A DNA stretch of 13,522 nt, taken from assembly GCA_964548275.1 (NCBI GenBank), contig CAZJQI010000079.1, positions 1 through 13,522 of the forward strand, in the 5' to 3' direction. The notes under the pieces were generated by a model. The model did not search any database. It saw nothing but the letters and a program-made list of their open reading frames with translations, and was not told the DNA's origin. The first letter of the stretch is position 1. Each line of letters opens with the position of its first letter. Below are positions 1 to 7,638 of this stretch, in pieces. The DNA is from JAUVUV01 sp964548275 (GTDB lineage Bacteria > Gemmatimonadota > Glassbacteria > GWA2-58-10). Position numbers and translations under genes: made by a program.

Positions 1-37
1 GTTGCCTTTATTGCTGTTATGACACTTTTAAAAAAGC

Positions 38-1534
38 TTAACCGGACAGTAGTGTGTTTTTATGATAGATGAATCTTTTATTGCGCATTTGCGATGTAAT
101 AAGTTCTTTAAGATGTCCTATCCGGATAGTTGTGTTCGGGAAAATACCTTGTATCACTTTTATATAAGGCTTTTCCGTATGCAGCAAATTCTTAATAGTT
201 TCAATTCTTCTTATTTCCAGTTTCTTTATTTCCCCGGTAAGGTTGTTTTCTGTTTCCAGAAGCCGTTCCATTATCTGTTTTTTTTCTTTGGATAACTCTT
301 TAACCGCAACAGCTACCTTAAAAATCCTTAGAGCGTTTTCCGCCCTTAGCCTAGTTTTTCTTAATTCCTCAATTTGCTTTTCTATGTCCCTAATTTCCTT
401 ATTACATCCAACATGTAAAGTTGTCTTGATATTCAGGTTATTACCTGCATTTATTACCTCTATCCCCTTTTCGGCAGTTAACGATCCGCCGATAACGCTT
501 CCCCTGACACCGATCATCTTTATAAAACCACCAGCCTGGAGGGATCCGTGGATGACCTCTCCTTCGATAAAGATATCACCAGTAGCGACTACCTTCTGCT
601 GCTTGACATGGCCAATGGTAACATTTCTCCCTTTTATCAGGCCTTTATCGGCACCTATAAAACCTTGCTTGACTACAACATCACCATCCGCAACCACCTC
701 CGCATCCTCTACACATCCCCGTATTTCCACATTTTCCCCGCAATAGACAGAGAAACCGCTTTTAACATCCCCGGTGATAATCAGAGTTTTTGTATAGCTG
801 ATGTTTCCAGTGGAGAAATCCACATTTCCATTAATAAAATTGACCTCATCAATAGTAAAATTTTTTTTCAAAATTCCATTTTTCAGGGACACCAGTTGCA
901 ATTCATTTTCTGGAGAGATTCCAACGTCCGGGGACAAATTGAAGTCAACTTCTTTTCCCGGTTTTGGGGATAAAATTTTCCCTGTAACGTCAAATCCCTT
1001 TTCCCCTGGAGTAGGTGGAACCTTCTCTGCAATGACCTCGCCCTCCTCAACTAAGTTACCCTGTCTCATCTGTTTGAAATCCACCCTGCCCTTGGAATCC
1101 ACACAAGCTTCCGGGTCTTTCTCTCTTAAATCCTGCAGTGTCTTTATAATCCCATCTTTCCCATTTTCCGGCGACTTACTCTGGGCAATTAAAACCTCCT
1201 GGCCAATTAGTTTTTCCACAAAAACTTCTTCAATTTTTTTCTCAAGGATTCCTTTGACTACTCCATTTTCCTTCAGGCATTCTCTTATATCATTTTCAGT
1301 AATGGGAACAGGCCTGCCGGGTGTGACTATTTTAAGGTATGCCTGCAACTTGTCCTTGGAAAGTCTCACCTCTATCTTCGGAGGGATTACCTCTTTCATT
1401 CTCTCAGCTTCTTCAAGTATCTTTATCGCTTCATCGGACAATTCGCCCAGTTCCTCGCTGATCTCATATTTCAGCCTTTCAATATCCAGCTTTTCAATGA
1501 AATCAAGGTCTTCTTTCAATTTTTCTTCATCCAT
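38..1534 (-). CDS. DUF342/FapA-like protein (polymer-forming beta-helix with coiled coil)
   Basis: The 498-residue product matches the DUF342/FapA architecture. It has an acidic helical N-terminus (about 1-50), a DUF342 N-terminal region (about 55-220, with PPTPGEKGFDVTGK near 173-186), and a glycine/valine-rich stretch of short repeats typical of a right-handed beta-helix (about 230-370). A charged coiled coil follows (about 376-450), then a small C-terminal beta segment (IFPNTTIRIG). No signal peptide or membrane segment is visible, so it is probably cytoplasmic. FapA proteins in Vibrio influence flagellation and polar protein placement, but many DUF342 proteins occur outside flagellar clusters and no flagellar gene is seen here. 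The gene starts 98 bases after the HEAT/receiver gene on the same strand, suggesting a shared transcript. The Shine-Dalgarno is weak (GAG only). It is visibly richer in A/T than most neighbours. Family assignment is fairly sure; role unknown. Confidence 0.8.
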   Translation of the reverse strand: MDEEKLKEDLDFIEKLDIERLKYEISEELGELSDEAIKILEEAERMKEVIPPKIEVRLSKDKLQAYLKIVTPGRPVPITENDIRECLKENGVVKGILEKKIEEVFVEKLIGQEVLIAQSKSPENGKDGIIKTLQDLREKDPEACVDSKGRVDFKQMRQGNLVEEGEVIAEKVPPTPGEKGFDVTGKILSPKPGKEVDFNLSPDVGISPENELQLVSLKNGILKKNFTIDEVNFINGNVDFSTGNISYTKTLIITGDVKSGFSVYCGENVEIRGCVEDAEVVADGDVVVKQGFIGADKGLIKGRNVTIGHVKQQKVVATGDIFIEGEVIHGSLQAGGFIKMIGVRGSVIGGSLTAEKGIEVINAGNNLNIKTTLHVGCNKEIRDIEKQIEELRKTRLRAENALRIFKVAVAVKELSKEKKQIMERLLETENNLTGEIKKLEIRRIETIKNLLHTEKPYIKVIQGIFPNTTIRIGHLKELITSQMRNKRFIYHKNTLLSG

Positions 1535-1632
1535 AATGATAACTCTATTATTCAGCTATAAAAAGGAAACATTCTTTAACCATTTAGTTGTTATTGTTTA
1601 GTCCCGACAAAAGACATATTTATAAGAGTAAA

Positions 1633-4395
1633 TCAGCAGGATACGGTGCACGTGTCTTTTAATATAGAGTTCTGAAGTTCTCGCTTTACCTGTTCATAGC
1701 TGCAGGGTTTGATCAGGTAGGAATCGGCCCCTGCCTTGCGGACCCTGTTGATCAAAACACTGGTGTTGAGATCGCAAAAGACGATTACCGGTGTTTTGCT
1801 GGTATCCTTTTTGGCCCTCAACGCTTTGATGACTTCAAGGCCGTTCATTACTGGAATTCGCAAATTGAGTAGAATCGCGTTCGGATTATGATTCTCTGCG
1901 GCCTCCAACGCATCCCTGCCGTTGTGCACAATGCTGGTTTTGTAGCCGTCCGCGGCCAACCCGCGGTTAATTTTCTGACAGAACTCCTTATCATCATCGG
2001 CTACCAGTACCAGCAAGCCTTTCTCCCGCATGGTGATTTTCCTCTTGGCCTCTACCAGGTTGCGCTTTACCATTTCATTATTGTCGTTCTCCACCGCATA
2101 TAGTAAGTTTTTGAGCTCCGGCTGGTTGTGGCCGATTTCCCCGATAACCCAGGTCGCGCTGGCGCGCATTTTAGGTTCAAAATCCAGCATCATTTCTTCC
2201 AGCGAACCGTACACGTCCCGATGCCCGAAGTTCCAGACTGCCTTAATCGCATTCGCCCTGACCCGGTTATTTTTGTTGAACTTGTATTTCATCAGGATCC
2301 CCAGCACGTTGCGGTTGCCGATTTCTTCCAGAGACTCGATCACATTTGCCCGTACCCGCGGGTCGGGATCGCCGAGTAATTTCACCAGTAAGCCGGTTTC
2401 CTCTTGGTTCAGCATCTCCGCGATCAACTTGACCGCAGTGGCCCGCACTCGTTCATCCGTATCCACGAGGATTTCAGCAAGAGTCCTGGCGGTAAATTCC
2501 TTGTCTTCCTTGATTACGATATCGTAAATCTTCTGCCGAGTCTCGGGGTCGTCCACCTCTATTTTCCCAAGGAATGAATATTTTTTGTCAAGCCCCGCCA
2601 CCAGTTCGGTTAGCTTTTTTTTCTGTTGAATGCCCATTTCATTCCTGGTTTCGTCCTCCCTCAGTGCCCTTAAGATTATCTTTATTACCGTATTAAGGGC
2701 CACTTTACGCAAAAAACCGCGGCTGGACTGGTAGATGGGCAGGAGGTGATGTAAGGTCTTGAGGCTGCCGAAATATGCCAGTTCCTTGAGAGGTTTAATC
2801 CTGGCCGAATCAGGCAGTTCTTTTAATTTCTCGGCCAGCAGGAACATTTTTTCCTCGGGCTCCTGTTCTTCTTCCTCGCTTTTTTGCTCCTCACTGGGTC
2901 GGCTCTCCGAACCGGGAACGGCTTTTTGCTCTGTGGTCTCATTCTTACCAGGGTCTGCCCCGGCGACAGATTCACCGGCCGATTTTTCCTCAGCACTGGA
3001 CATTTCAGCCTTTAACCCGGCATCCAGCTCGCTCATTTCCTTGCGCAATTCCATCAACTTCTCCTTGCCCTGCATCTCCAGGGACGGTTTCCTGAAAATG
3101 GAAAGTTCGAGAAAGAAGTACAGGCACTGTGTCAGGCGCGTGATATTATCGTTATAGGAGCGAATATTGATATTCTGGTAATCCACTTTTTTTTGCTTAC
3201 GATGTTCTTCGATCCGTTTTTCCACGGCTGTAATCTGGTCCTCGAGCAAGGACACGTTGTCCAGGCGAAGGACTAAAAGGTTCATATCCCCCTCTTCCAG
3301 AGTATTCTTGAGTTTGGACTCATCGGCCTGGTCTCTGTTACCCTCATCGAGCTTTTTATGTAAAATCTGGAACAACTCCTGCCGGCCCTTCTGAACCTGG
3401 GATAGTCCTTTCCCGGACTCATCCTTGATTTCGAGCAGGTTGACCAGCCGGTTGACCTCAGCATCGCCTATAGACTCGAGCCATTTCTTCCGGTTGATCC
3501 TGGCCTCCTTGCTGCCTGAATTGAGGTGGATCATCCTCTTGTAGACCAGAGCCTCGCGGGACATGTCAAGTTCAACCTCGTAATATTTGCGGAATTTCTC
3601 CAGCAACACGTTGATCAGGTTCTGGTTTCCTTCCGCGGAATACACCTCGTCGAGCGCCCGCTTTATCCCGTCTAGCGGGTCGTGTCCCTTGCTGATTTCG
3701 ATGAGCCTCCTGGCCAGATATTCCAGCTTACGGCAAATTAAAATCTGCCCTTCTATGGCAGCGATTGTCCCCATCCCGCAGATCTCATCTTCCAGCGCCT
3801 CAGAAAGCGAGGATTTCTTGTCCTGGTCGATTTCAACGCGCAACCGGTTCAGTCGGTTGAACTCATTCAGGTAGTAAAAAAAGCGCAGCAGAGGTTCACT
3901 TTCTCCGATAAATTCCCGAAAGCGCTCCTCTGCTTTCTGAAGTTTTTCTCCTTCGAGTTTTTCCTGCTGGCAGGTATGGTTTAGAAAGGTCATGATCAAA
4001 ATGTGTTCGAACACCGAAACATCACCGGCGAAAATATTCTCCAGGGCCTTTAGTTTCGTATTGAAATACTCTTCAGTTACCTCGGTTCGGCTCAGGGCTT
4101 TTTCCCTTTCTGAGAGCCTGTCGGCATAGAACCTGTCCAGTATCGAAAAAGAGTTGATCAGGTTCTCGCCCAGGCTGGTCTGCTCGCCGCGCAAATCTAC
4201 CCGCTTTTTCACAAAAACATGGTTGAAACGCGTGTCCTTTTTCAGCTTCTCGTAGCCCCCGGTGAAAATATGGCGGATATCTTTCTTAAGCCGCGCCAAT
4301 CCATCCTCGAGCTCGGCGCTGTGCAGCGCAGCCACACGGCCCTCCAGAAATATTTCGGCCTCTTTCCCCGGATTTATTTTCAACTTGAATTCCAT
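1633..4395 (-). CDS. HEAT-repeat protein with C-terminal degenerate receiver domain
   Basis: The 920-residue, apparently cytoplasmic protein has three parts. Residues 1 to about 463 are helical, charged and not recognised. An acidic low-complexity linker (about 464-516, rich in E, S, K) leads to a helical region, then HEAT-like repeats at about 631-790 (recurring VRATAVKLIAEM, VRANVIESLEEIG, VRANAIKAVWNFG, MRASATWVIGEIG). A receiver (CheY-like) domain follows at 794-920. It keeps the acidic metal-binding residues (DDD 800-802) and the lysine (K896 in YLIKP). The phospho-acceptor aspartate is asparagine (N844 in ILLNLRIP) and the Thr/Ser switch position is cysteine (C874). It therefore probably cannot be phosphorylated in the usual way and may act as a protein-binding module. 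The start ATG is preceded by GGAG nine bases upstream. It lies upstream of the DUF342 gene on the same strand, so the two may work together. Domain calls are by eye. Confidence 0.8.
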   Translation of the reverse strand: MEFKLKINPGKEAEIFLEGRVAALHSAELEDGLARLKKDIRHIFTGGYEKLKKDTRFNHVFVKKRVDLRGEQTSLGENLINSFSILDRFYADRLSEREKALSRTEVTEEYFNTKLKALENIFAGDVSVFEHILIMTFLNHTCQQEKLEGEKLQKAEERFREFIGESEPLLRFFYYLNEFNRLNRLRVEIDQDKKSSLSEALEDEICGMGTIAAIEGQILICRKLEYLARRLIEISKGHDPLDGIKRALDEVYSAEGNQNLINVLLEKFRKYYEVELDMSREALVYKRMIHLNSGSKEARINRKKWLESIGDAEVNRLVNLLEIKDESGKGLSQVQKGRQELFQILHKKLDEGNRDQADESKLKNTLEEGDMNLLVLRLDNVSLLEDQITAVEKRIEEHRKQKKVDYQNINIRSYNDNITRLTQCLYFFLELSIFRKPSLEMQGKEKLMELRKEMSELDAGLKAEMSSAEEKSAGESVAGADPGKNETTEQKAVPGSESRPSEEQKSEEEEQEPEEKMFLLAEKLKELPDSARIKPLKELAYFGSLKTLHHLLPIYQSSRGFLRKVALNTVIKIILRALREDETRNEMGIQQKKKLTELVAGLDKKYSFLGKIEVDDPETRQKIYDIVIKEDKEFTARTLAEILVDTDERVRATAVKLIAEMLNQEETGLLVKLLGDPDPRVRANVIESLEEIGNRNVLGILMKYKFNKNNRVRANAIKAVWNFGHRDVYGSLEEMMLDFEPKMRASATWVIGEIGHNQPELKNLLYAVENDNNEMVKRNLVEAKRKITMREKGLLVLVADDDKEFCQKINRGLAADGYKTSIVHNGRDALEAAENHNPNAILLNLRIPVMNGLEVIKALRAKKDTSKTPVIVFCDLNTSVLINRVRKAGADSYLIKPCSYEQVKRELQNSILKDTCTVSC

Positions 4396-4413
4396 CTGAA
4401 CGATCTCCAGAGT

Positions 4414-4531
4414 GAAACTCCCCGCCTACAAGGCGGGGCATAAAAAAAGAAATTTTAATCATATTTTGAGGAGTTAACCACCCACCCATTAAAAGGAGCC
4501 ATTCATCCCCGTGCACAGCACGGGGTATTCC
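4414..4531. mobile_element. Paired-palindrome element (PATE/REP-like, IS200/IS605-type ends)
   Basis: Two perfect GC-rich hairpins sit 68 bases apart. The first is CCCCGCC / GGCGGGG with a five-base loop (4420-4438). The second is CCCCGTGC / GCACGGGG with an ACA loop (4507-4525). Both are followed by a similar CAT/TAT step, so they face the same way. Between them is AT-rich sequence with no gene. Such short elements bounded by subterminal palindromes are typical of IS200/IS605-derived non-autonomous elements. The exact ends, the copy number and the mobilising transposase cannot be seen here. It could instead be a BIME-type extragenic repeat. Confidence 0.5.
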
Positions 4532-4724
4532 GGCAAAATTTCATAAACGTTCCCTTGGTGTAGAGGGTCGTGCCCGGTTCTATTTTAAGATCCTCGGCCA
4601 GCTCCAGCCCGTCACAAAAAATGTTCTCATTCCTCGGATGAAAACGGGAGAATTTGATTATTGGATCTATCCCGTGGATATCGATGGTCTCGGTTCCCGT
4701 GGAGAACATCTCATCCAGATTCAT
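4503..4724 (-). CDS. Small hypothetical protein, C-terminus probably replaced by palindromic element
   Basis: This open frame encodes 73 residues from the ATG at 4724, which is preceded by AAGG about eight bases upstream. A longer frame begins at 4802 but lacks a comparable ribosome-binding site. The product is soluble and mildly acidic, with no signal peptide or membrane segment, and I do not recognise the family. The last ten or so residues (CRNTPCCARG) are encoded by the downstream palindrome of the element at 4414-4531. The original C-terminus has therefore probably been lost or altered, so this may be a decayed gene. It lies upstream of the HEAT/receiver gene on the same strand. Confidence 0.4.
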   Translation of the reverse strand: MNLDEMFSTGTETIDIHGIDPIIKFSRFHPRNENIFCDGLELAEDLKIEPGTTLYTKGTFMKFCRNTPCCARG

Positions 4725-4941
4725 GGTATAACCTTTCACTTTTGCCGCTGTTGCAGAAAACCACAGATAGTGCCAACGACGTGAAAGCGCCTCCAAACTC
4801 ATGATCTTTTAGAACTTATAGGCGGACTGGGTAAACAAAAGGCAATATACGAGCCAGAACCGGGACAAAGGCTTAAATGATTCCCTTGCAATAAATACCT
4901 GAAACAACCGGAGTGATGGCTAAAAGATAGAATGCCCGATA

Positions 4942-4960
4942 TCGTTCAATAACTGAACGA
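4942..4960. repeat. 19-bp interrupted palindrome
   Basis: TCGTTCA and its exact reverse complement TGAACGA are separated by five bases. It lies in the 290-base gap (4725-5014) between the small gene and the integrase remnant, in which I see no intact gene. The symmetry and half-site length fit a dimeric DNA-binding protein, or an accessory recombination site given the integrase remnant 60 bases away. No function is shown. Confidence 0.35.
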
Positions 4961-5231
4961 AATCGCACAATACTGTTTAATAATTTTCAGAGTCTAAGAT
5001 AGAAAGACTTATAACACGAAATACCTGGTCTCACTACGCTTAATGGAAAGAAACTTACGTTTCACGATCTACGGTATGTGTTTGGTGCGTGGCTGAGAGA
5101 TGCAGGAGTTAGCCTTGAGGATATTCGAGTACTAATGGGCCACAGGGAAAGGAAAATGACTGATAACTACATAACTGAAGCTAAAAATATTGTCGGTATG
5201 CAGCTTGACAAAATTCCCAGGCTGAACAGAC

Positions 5232-5264
5232 AAAAAAGCCCTGGGAGTAATCACCCCCAAGGCT
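5232..5264 (-). terminator. Rho-independent terminator of tRNA-Ala
   Basis: Read on the minus strand, AGCCTTGGG and CCCAGGGCT form a nine-pair stem (one G-U) with a ten-base loop, followed directly by six T. It lies about 90 bases past the tRNA 3' end and has no T-run on the plus strand, so it serves the tRNA. Confidence 0.75.
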
Positions 5265-5278
5265 TCATAGAAAGGGGA

Positions 5279-5331
5279 TCTGACACAAATAGAGGCAAAT
5301 TCAAAAACGGCCACTTGAAATCTGTGTCAGA
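5279..5331. repeat. Nested inverted repeat beside the tRNA 3' end
   Basis: TCTGACACA (5279-5287) and its exact complement TGTGTCAGA (5323-5331) enclose 35 bases. These contain a further TTCAA / TTGAA pair. It lies 24 bases beyond the tRNA 3' end, inside the tRNA transcript and next to the integrase remnant. It could be a structured trailer that guides tRNA 3' processing or an old integrase-binding site. Confidence 0.45.
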
Positions 5332-5355
5332 AAACTCGCAACCCTTTGCAATATC

Positions 5356-5431
<76 letters not shown>

Positions 5432-5457
5432 ATTCTCAGCTAATTTGAATCCAGTAT

Positions 5458-5486
5458 AAGATAGCGTAAATTCAAACTACTGTCAA
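5458..5486 (-). promoter_or_regulatory. Sigma-70-type promoter for tRNA-Ala
   Basis: On the minus strand a perfect -35 TTGACA (5481-5486) is followed by a 17-base spacer and -10 TATCTT (5458-5463, four of six matches). The expected start is about 20 bases before the tRNA 5' end. Confidence 0.6.
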
Positions 5487-5587
5487 ATGAAAAGCTGCAG
5501 GCTCTATTCCAGGTCAGTTCTTGACTGGCCGAACTAAAAATCAGAGAAAATTCAAGACGCCGATTTTTCAAAGGCTTCTTATGAACT

Positions 5588-6145
5588 CTATCTGAAAAAT
5601 ACCTCATCCAGCATGTCACTCGAATTCAACAGGTAGAAATCCCCCACGCCCGCCCGGTCCAGAAACACAAGGTACACATCCCGGGGTACCCAATAATTCC
5701 AGACCTCCAGGTCGTTCCCACCGGCTCTCATCGTAAATTTCTCAATCGAATTCGGCTCCCCCAGCCTGATCCAGACCTCTCCCTGGTCAGTGAGCCAGCC
5801 CGGCTGAAGTATGGCGCCGAATTTTTCGTTTGCATATCTTATCCTGTCAAAATACTGATCCCTGAACTCGTTTTCCGAAGTGGAGCTTACAGGATCTCGC
5901 TCTTTCCAGAATTCCTCCCAGGCCTCGAGCCTCAAATTCTCTGGCACTGAAAGCAGCTCCTGCCTGACGTCATTCTTAGCAATGTATTTAAGGTATCCCA
6001 CTGCCTCCTTGTAATTTGCTGCCGCCCACTCATTGGTGCCGAAATTATCCGGCATCTCAATCTTTTTCCTGGCCCAGAGGGAACTTGTCACTATCAAAGA
6101 GAGAATAATCGGCAGGCCAAGTGCTATCACTCCTGAACGATGCAT
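5588..6145 (-). CDS. GWxTD-domain secreted protein (minimal form)
   Basis: The 185-residue product has a hydrophobic signal segment (about 6-25, probable cleavage near SLWA) and a GWxTD domain. The diagnostic stretch is PGWLTDQGEVWIRLGEP (115-131), preceded by the usual FW-x-x-RDP motif (79-85) and followed by EVWNYW (147-152). GWxTD proteins are found mainly in FCB-type bacteria and have no settled function. Many are longer, with extra domains; this one holds little beyond the domain. It is probably exported to the periplasm. The start has a strong Shine-Dalgarno GGGAGG seven bases upstream. It is transcribed away from mtnA. Confidence 0.85.
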   Translation of the reverse strand: MHRSGVIALGLPIILSLIVTSSLWARKKIEMPDNFGTNEWAAANYKEAVGYLKYIAKNDVRQELLSVPENLRLEAWEEFWKERDPVSSTSENEFRDQYFDRIRYANEKFGAILQPGWLTDQGEVWIRLGEPNSIEKFTMRAGGNDLEVWNYWVPRDVYLVFLDRAGVGDFYLLNSSDMLDEVFFR

Positions 6146-6486
6146 TTTTTGCCTCCCAGTGAAATTTAAAGCAAAATCGAGAAATCAACAGTGAGGTCTA
6201 CAAATTTATACCCTGACCTCTGATCGTTGTTTCCTTCCGTTGATATGCCAACAAAGCAGTTTCTTCACTTTTCCTTCACCCGTTCAAACTGGGAGTGCGA
6301 TATTTCTTATCAAAATATTAATTCTCATAATCTCACCTCCTGTGTTGAGAACAGATTATCTTGTGTATTGTCCGCTCGACGATTAATTTTTTTCAGCGAA
6401 AGGCTGCGTCTCTATGTGTGCACAAACAGTGTTTTTGAGGGTGAATCTATCGAGAGAGTGAAAGAAAAATCAACGACGGAGGAACT
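6146..6486. other. Divergent intergenic region between GWxTD gene and mtnA
   Basis: This 341-base region must hold the promoters of both flanking genes, but I see no convincing -35/-10 pair. It has an inverted pair GAGGTC / GACCTC (6193-6198, 6215-6220). It also has a minus-strand 14-codon frame (6284-6328) whose ATG follows a perfect AGGAGGT at six bases. No SAM riboswitch pattern was found upstream of mtnA. Confidence 0.5.
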
Positions 6487-7545
6487 ATGCCCGTTAAGAC
6501 GATAGAATTGATCGGCAAGGTTCCTGATGCACGTGTGAGGCTGATCGACCAGACCGAGCTACCGGCAAGGGAAGTTTATCTGGAAAGGACCGATTACCGC
6601 CTTCTGGCAGACGACATCCGCCGCCTGGCGGTGCGAGGCGCGCCTGCAATCGGCGTTGCCGGGGCATTCGGCGTGGTGCTGGGGATGCAGCCGGAGGCAG
6701 ATCTGGCTCCGGCAGAGTTCCGCAAAAGGTTTCAGCAAGTCTGCGGCGAGCTTGCCGGAACCCGTCCCACAGCGGTGAACCTTTTCTGGGCAATCGGGCG
6801 GATGAAAGCGGTCGTGGAACTGATGCCGGAAAGCGTATCGAGCGCACAAATACTGCATGGCCTCGAGGCCGAGGCGATAGAGATCTGCAAACAGGACCGC
6901 AGGCTTTGCCGGGCCATAGGGGAATTCGGCGCAGAGCTTATCGGGACAGGCAGCCGCATACTCACCCACTGCAACGCCGGCGCTCTCGCCACGGCAGGAA
7001 TCGGAACAGCGCTGGCAGCGGTTTATGTGGCCGGCGAGCAGGGCAAGAAAATTTCCGTTTTCGTGGACGAGACCCGCCCCCTGCTCCAGGGTTCGCGCCT
7101 TACCGCCTGGGAGCTGACCCAGGCGGGGATCGAGGCAACTTTGATCTGCGACAATATGGCCGCCTCGGTGATGGCCCGCGGCCTGGTGGACCTGGTAATC
7201 ACCGGTGCTGACCGGATCGCAGCCAACGGCGACGTGGCCAATAAGATCGGCACTTACAGTTTAGCCTGCCTGGCGAACAGGCACGGGATTCCCTTTTATG
7301 TGGCCGCGCCGTTCAGCACGTTTGATCTCTCTATCTCCAACGGAAGCAAGATCCCGATCGAGGAAAGAGACAGCCGCGAGGTAACATCACCCTGCGGGCT
7401 GGAAATCGCACCGGCGGGGATCAAGGTGTTCAACCCGGCTTTCGATGTCACCCCGGCGGAACTGGTGAGCGCGATAATTACCGACAAGGGTATTATCCAT
7501 CCGCCTTACAAGGAAAATATCCCCAAAGTGCTCGGTGCAGACTAG
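6487..7545 (+). CDS. mtnA: S-methyl-5-thioribose-1-phosphate isomerase
   Basis: This cytoplasmic enzyme converts 5-methylthioribose-1-phosphate to 5-methylthioribulose-1-phosphate in the methionine salvage pathway. The 352-residue length is normal for the family. Visible hallmarks are RGAPAIG (50-56), the THCNAGALAT stretch with the catalytic cysteine (C162), DETRP (194-198), and GADRIAANGDVANKIGT with the catalytic aspartate (D242). These distinguish it from eIF2B-alpha and ribose-1,5-bisphosphate isomerase relatives. The ATG has a good Shine-Dalgarno GGAGG five to six bases upstream. No other methionine-salvage gene is nearby, so the rest of the pathway must be encoded elsewhere or be incomplete. 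It is convergent with the cytochrome gene. The gene is GC-rich (one hand-counted line reached 68%). Confidence 0.95.
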   Translation: MPVKTIELIGKVPDARVRLIDQTELPAREVYLERTDYRLLADDIRRLAVRGAPAIGVAGAFGVVLGMQPEADLAPAEFRKRFQQVCGELAGTRPTAVNLFWAIGRMKAVVELMPESVSSAQILHGLEAEAIEICKQDRRLCRAIGEFGAELIGTGSRILTHCNAGALATAGIGTALAAVYVAGEQGKKISVFVDETRPLLQGSRLTAWELTQAGIEATLICDNMAASVMARGLVDLVITGADRIAANGDVANKIGTYSLACLANRHGIPFYVAAPFSTFDLSISNGSKIPIEERDSREVTSPCGLEIAPAGIKVFNPAFDVTPAELVSAIITDKGIIHPPYKENIPKVLGAD

Positions 7546-7638
7546 CGGATATTTTCAAAAACGTCACAGGGGACACGCCATCACGTGCCTCCGCAATGTT
7601 AATAAAATTTGATTCTTCCCAGACTTAGAGCTCTCGAT

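Noticed and set aside
4286..4516. Minus-strand 76-residue frame across the palindromic element
   Set aside because: It reads through both hairpins and into the HEAT/receiver gene in another frame; it is a translation of the repeat, not a gene.
5515..5587. Terminator downstream of the GWxTD gene
   Set aside because: The GGTCA/TGACT pairing near 5510-5525 is short, with wobble and no T-run on the minus strand.
6300..6486. SAM-responsive riboswitch upstream of mtnA
   Set aside because: Conserved SAM-I core segments and a following terminator were not found by eye.
6227..6505. 92-residue plus-strand frame overlapping the start of mtnA
   Set aside because: No ribosome-binding site, no recognisable family, and it overlaps the well-supported mtnA start in another frame.
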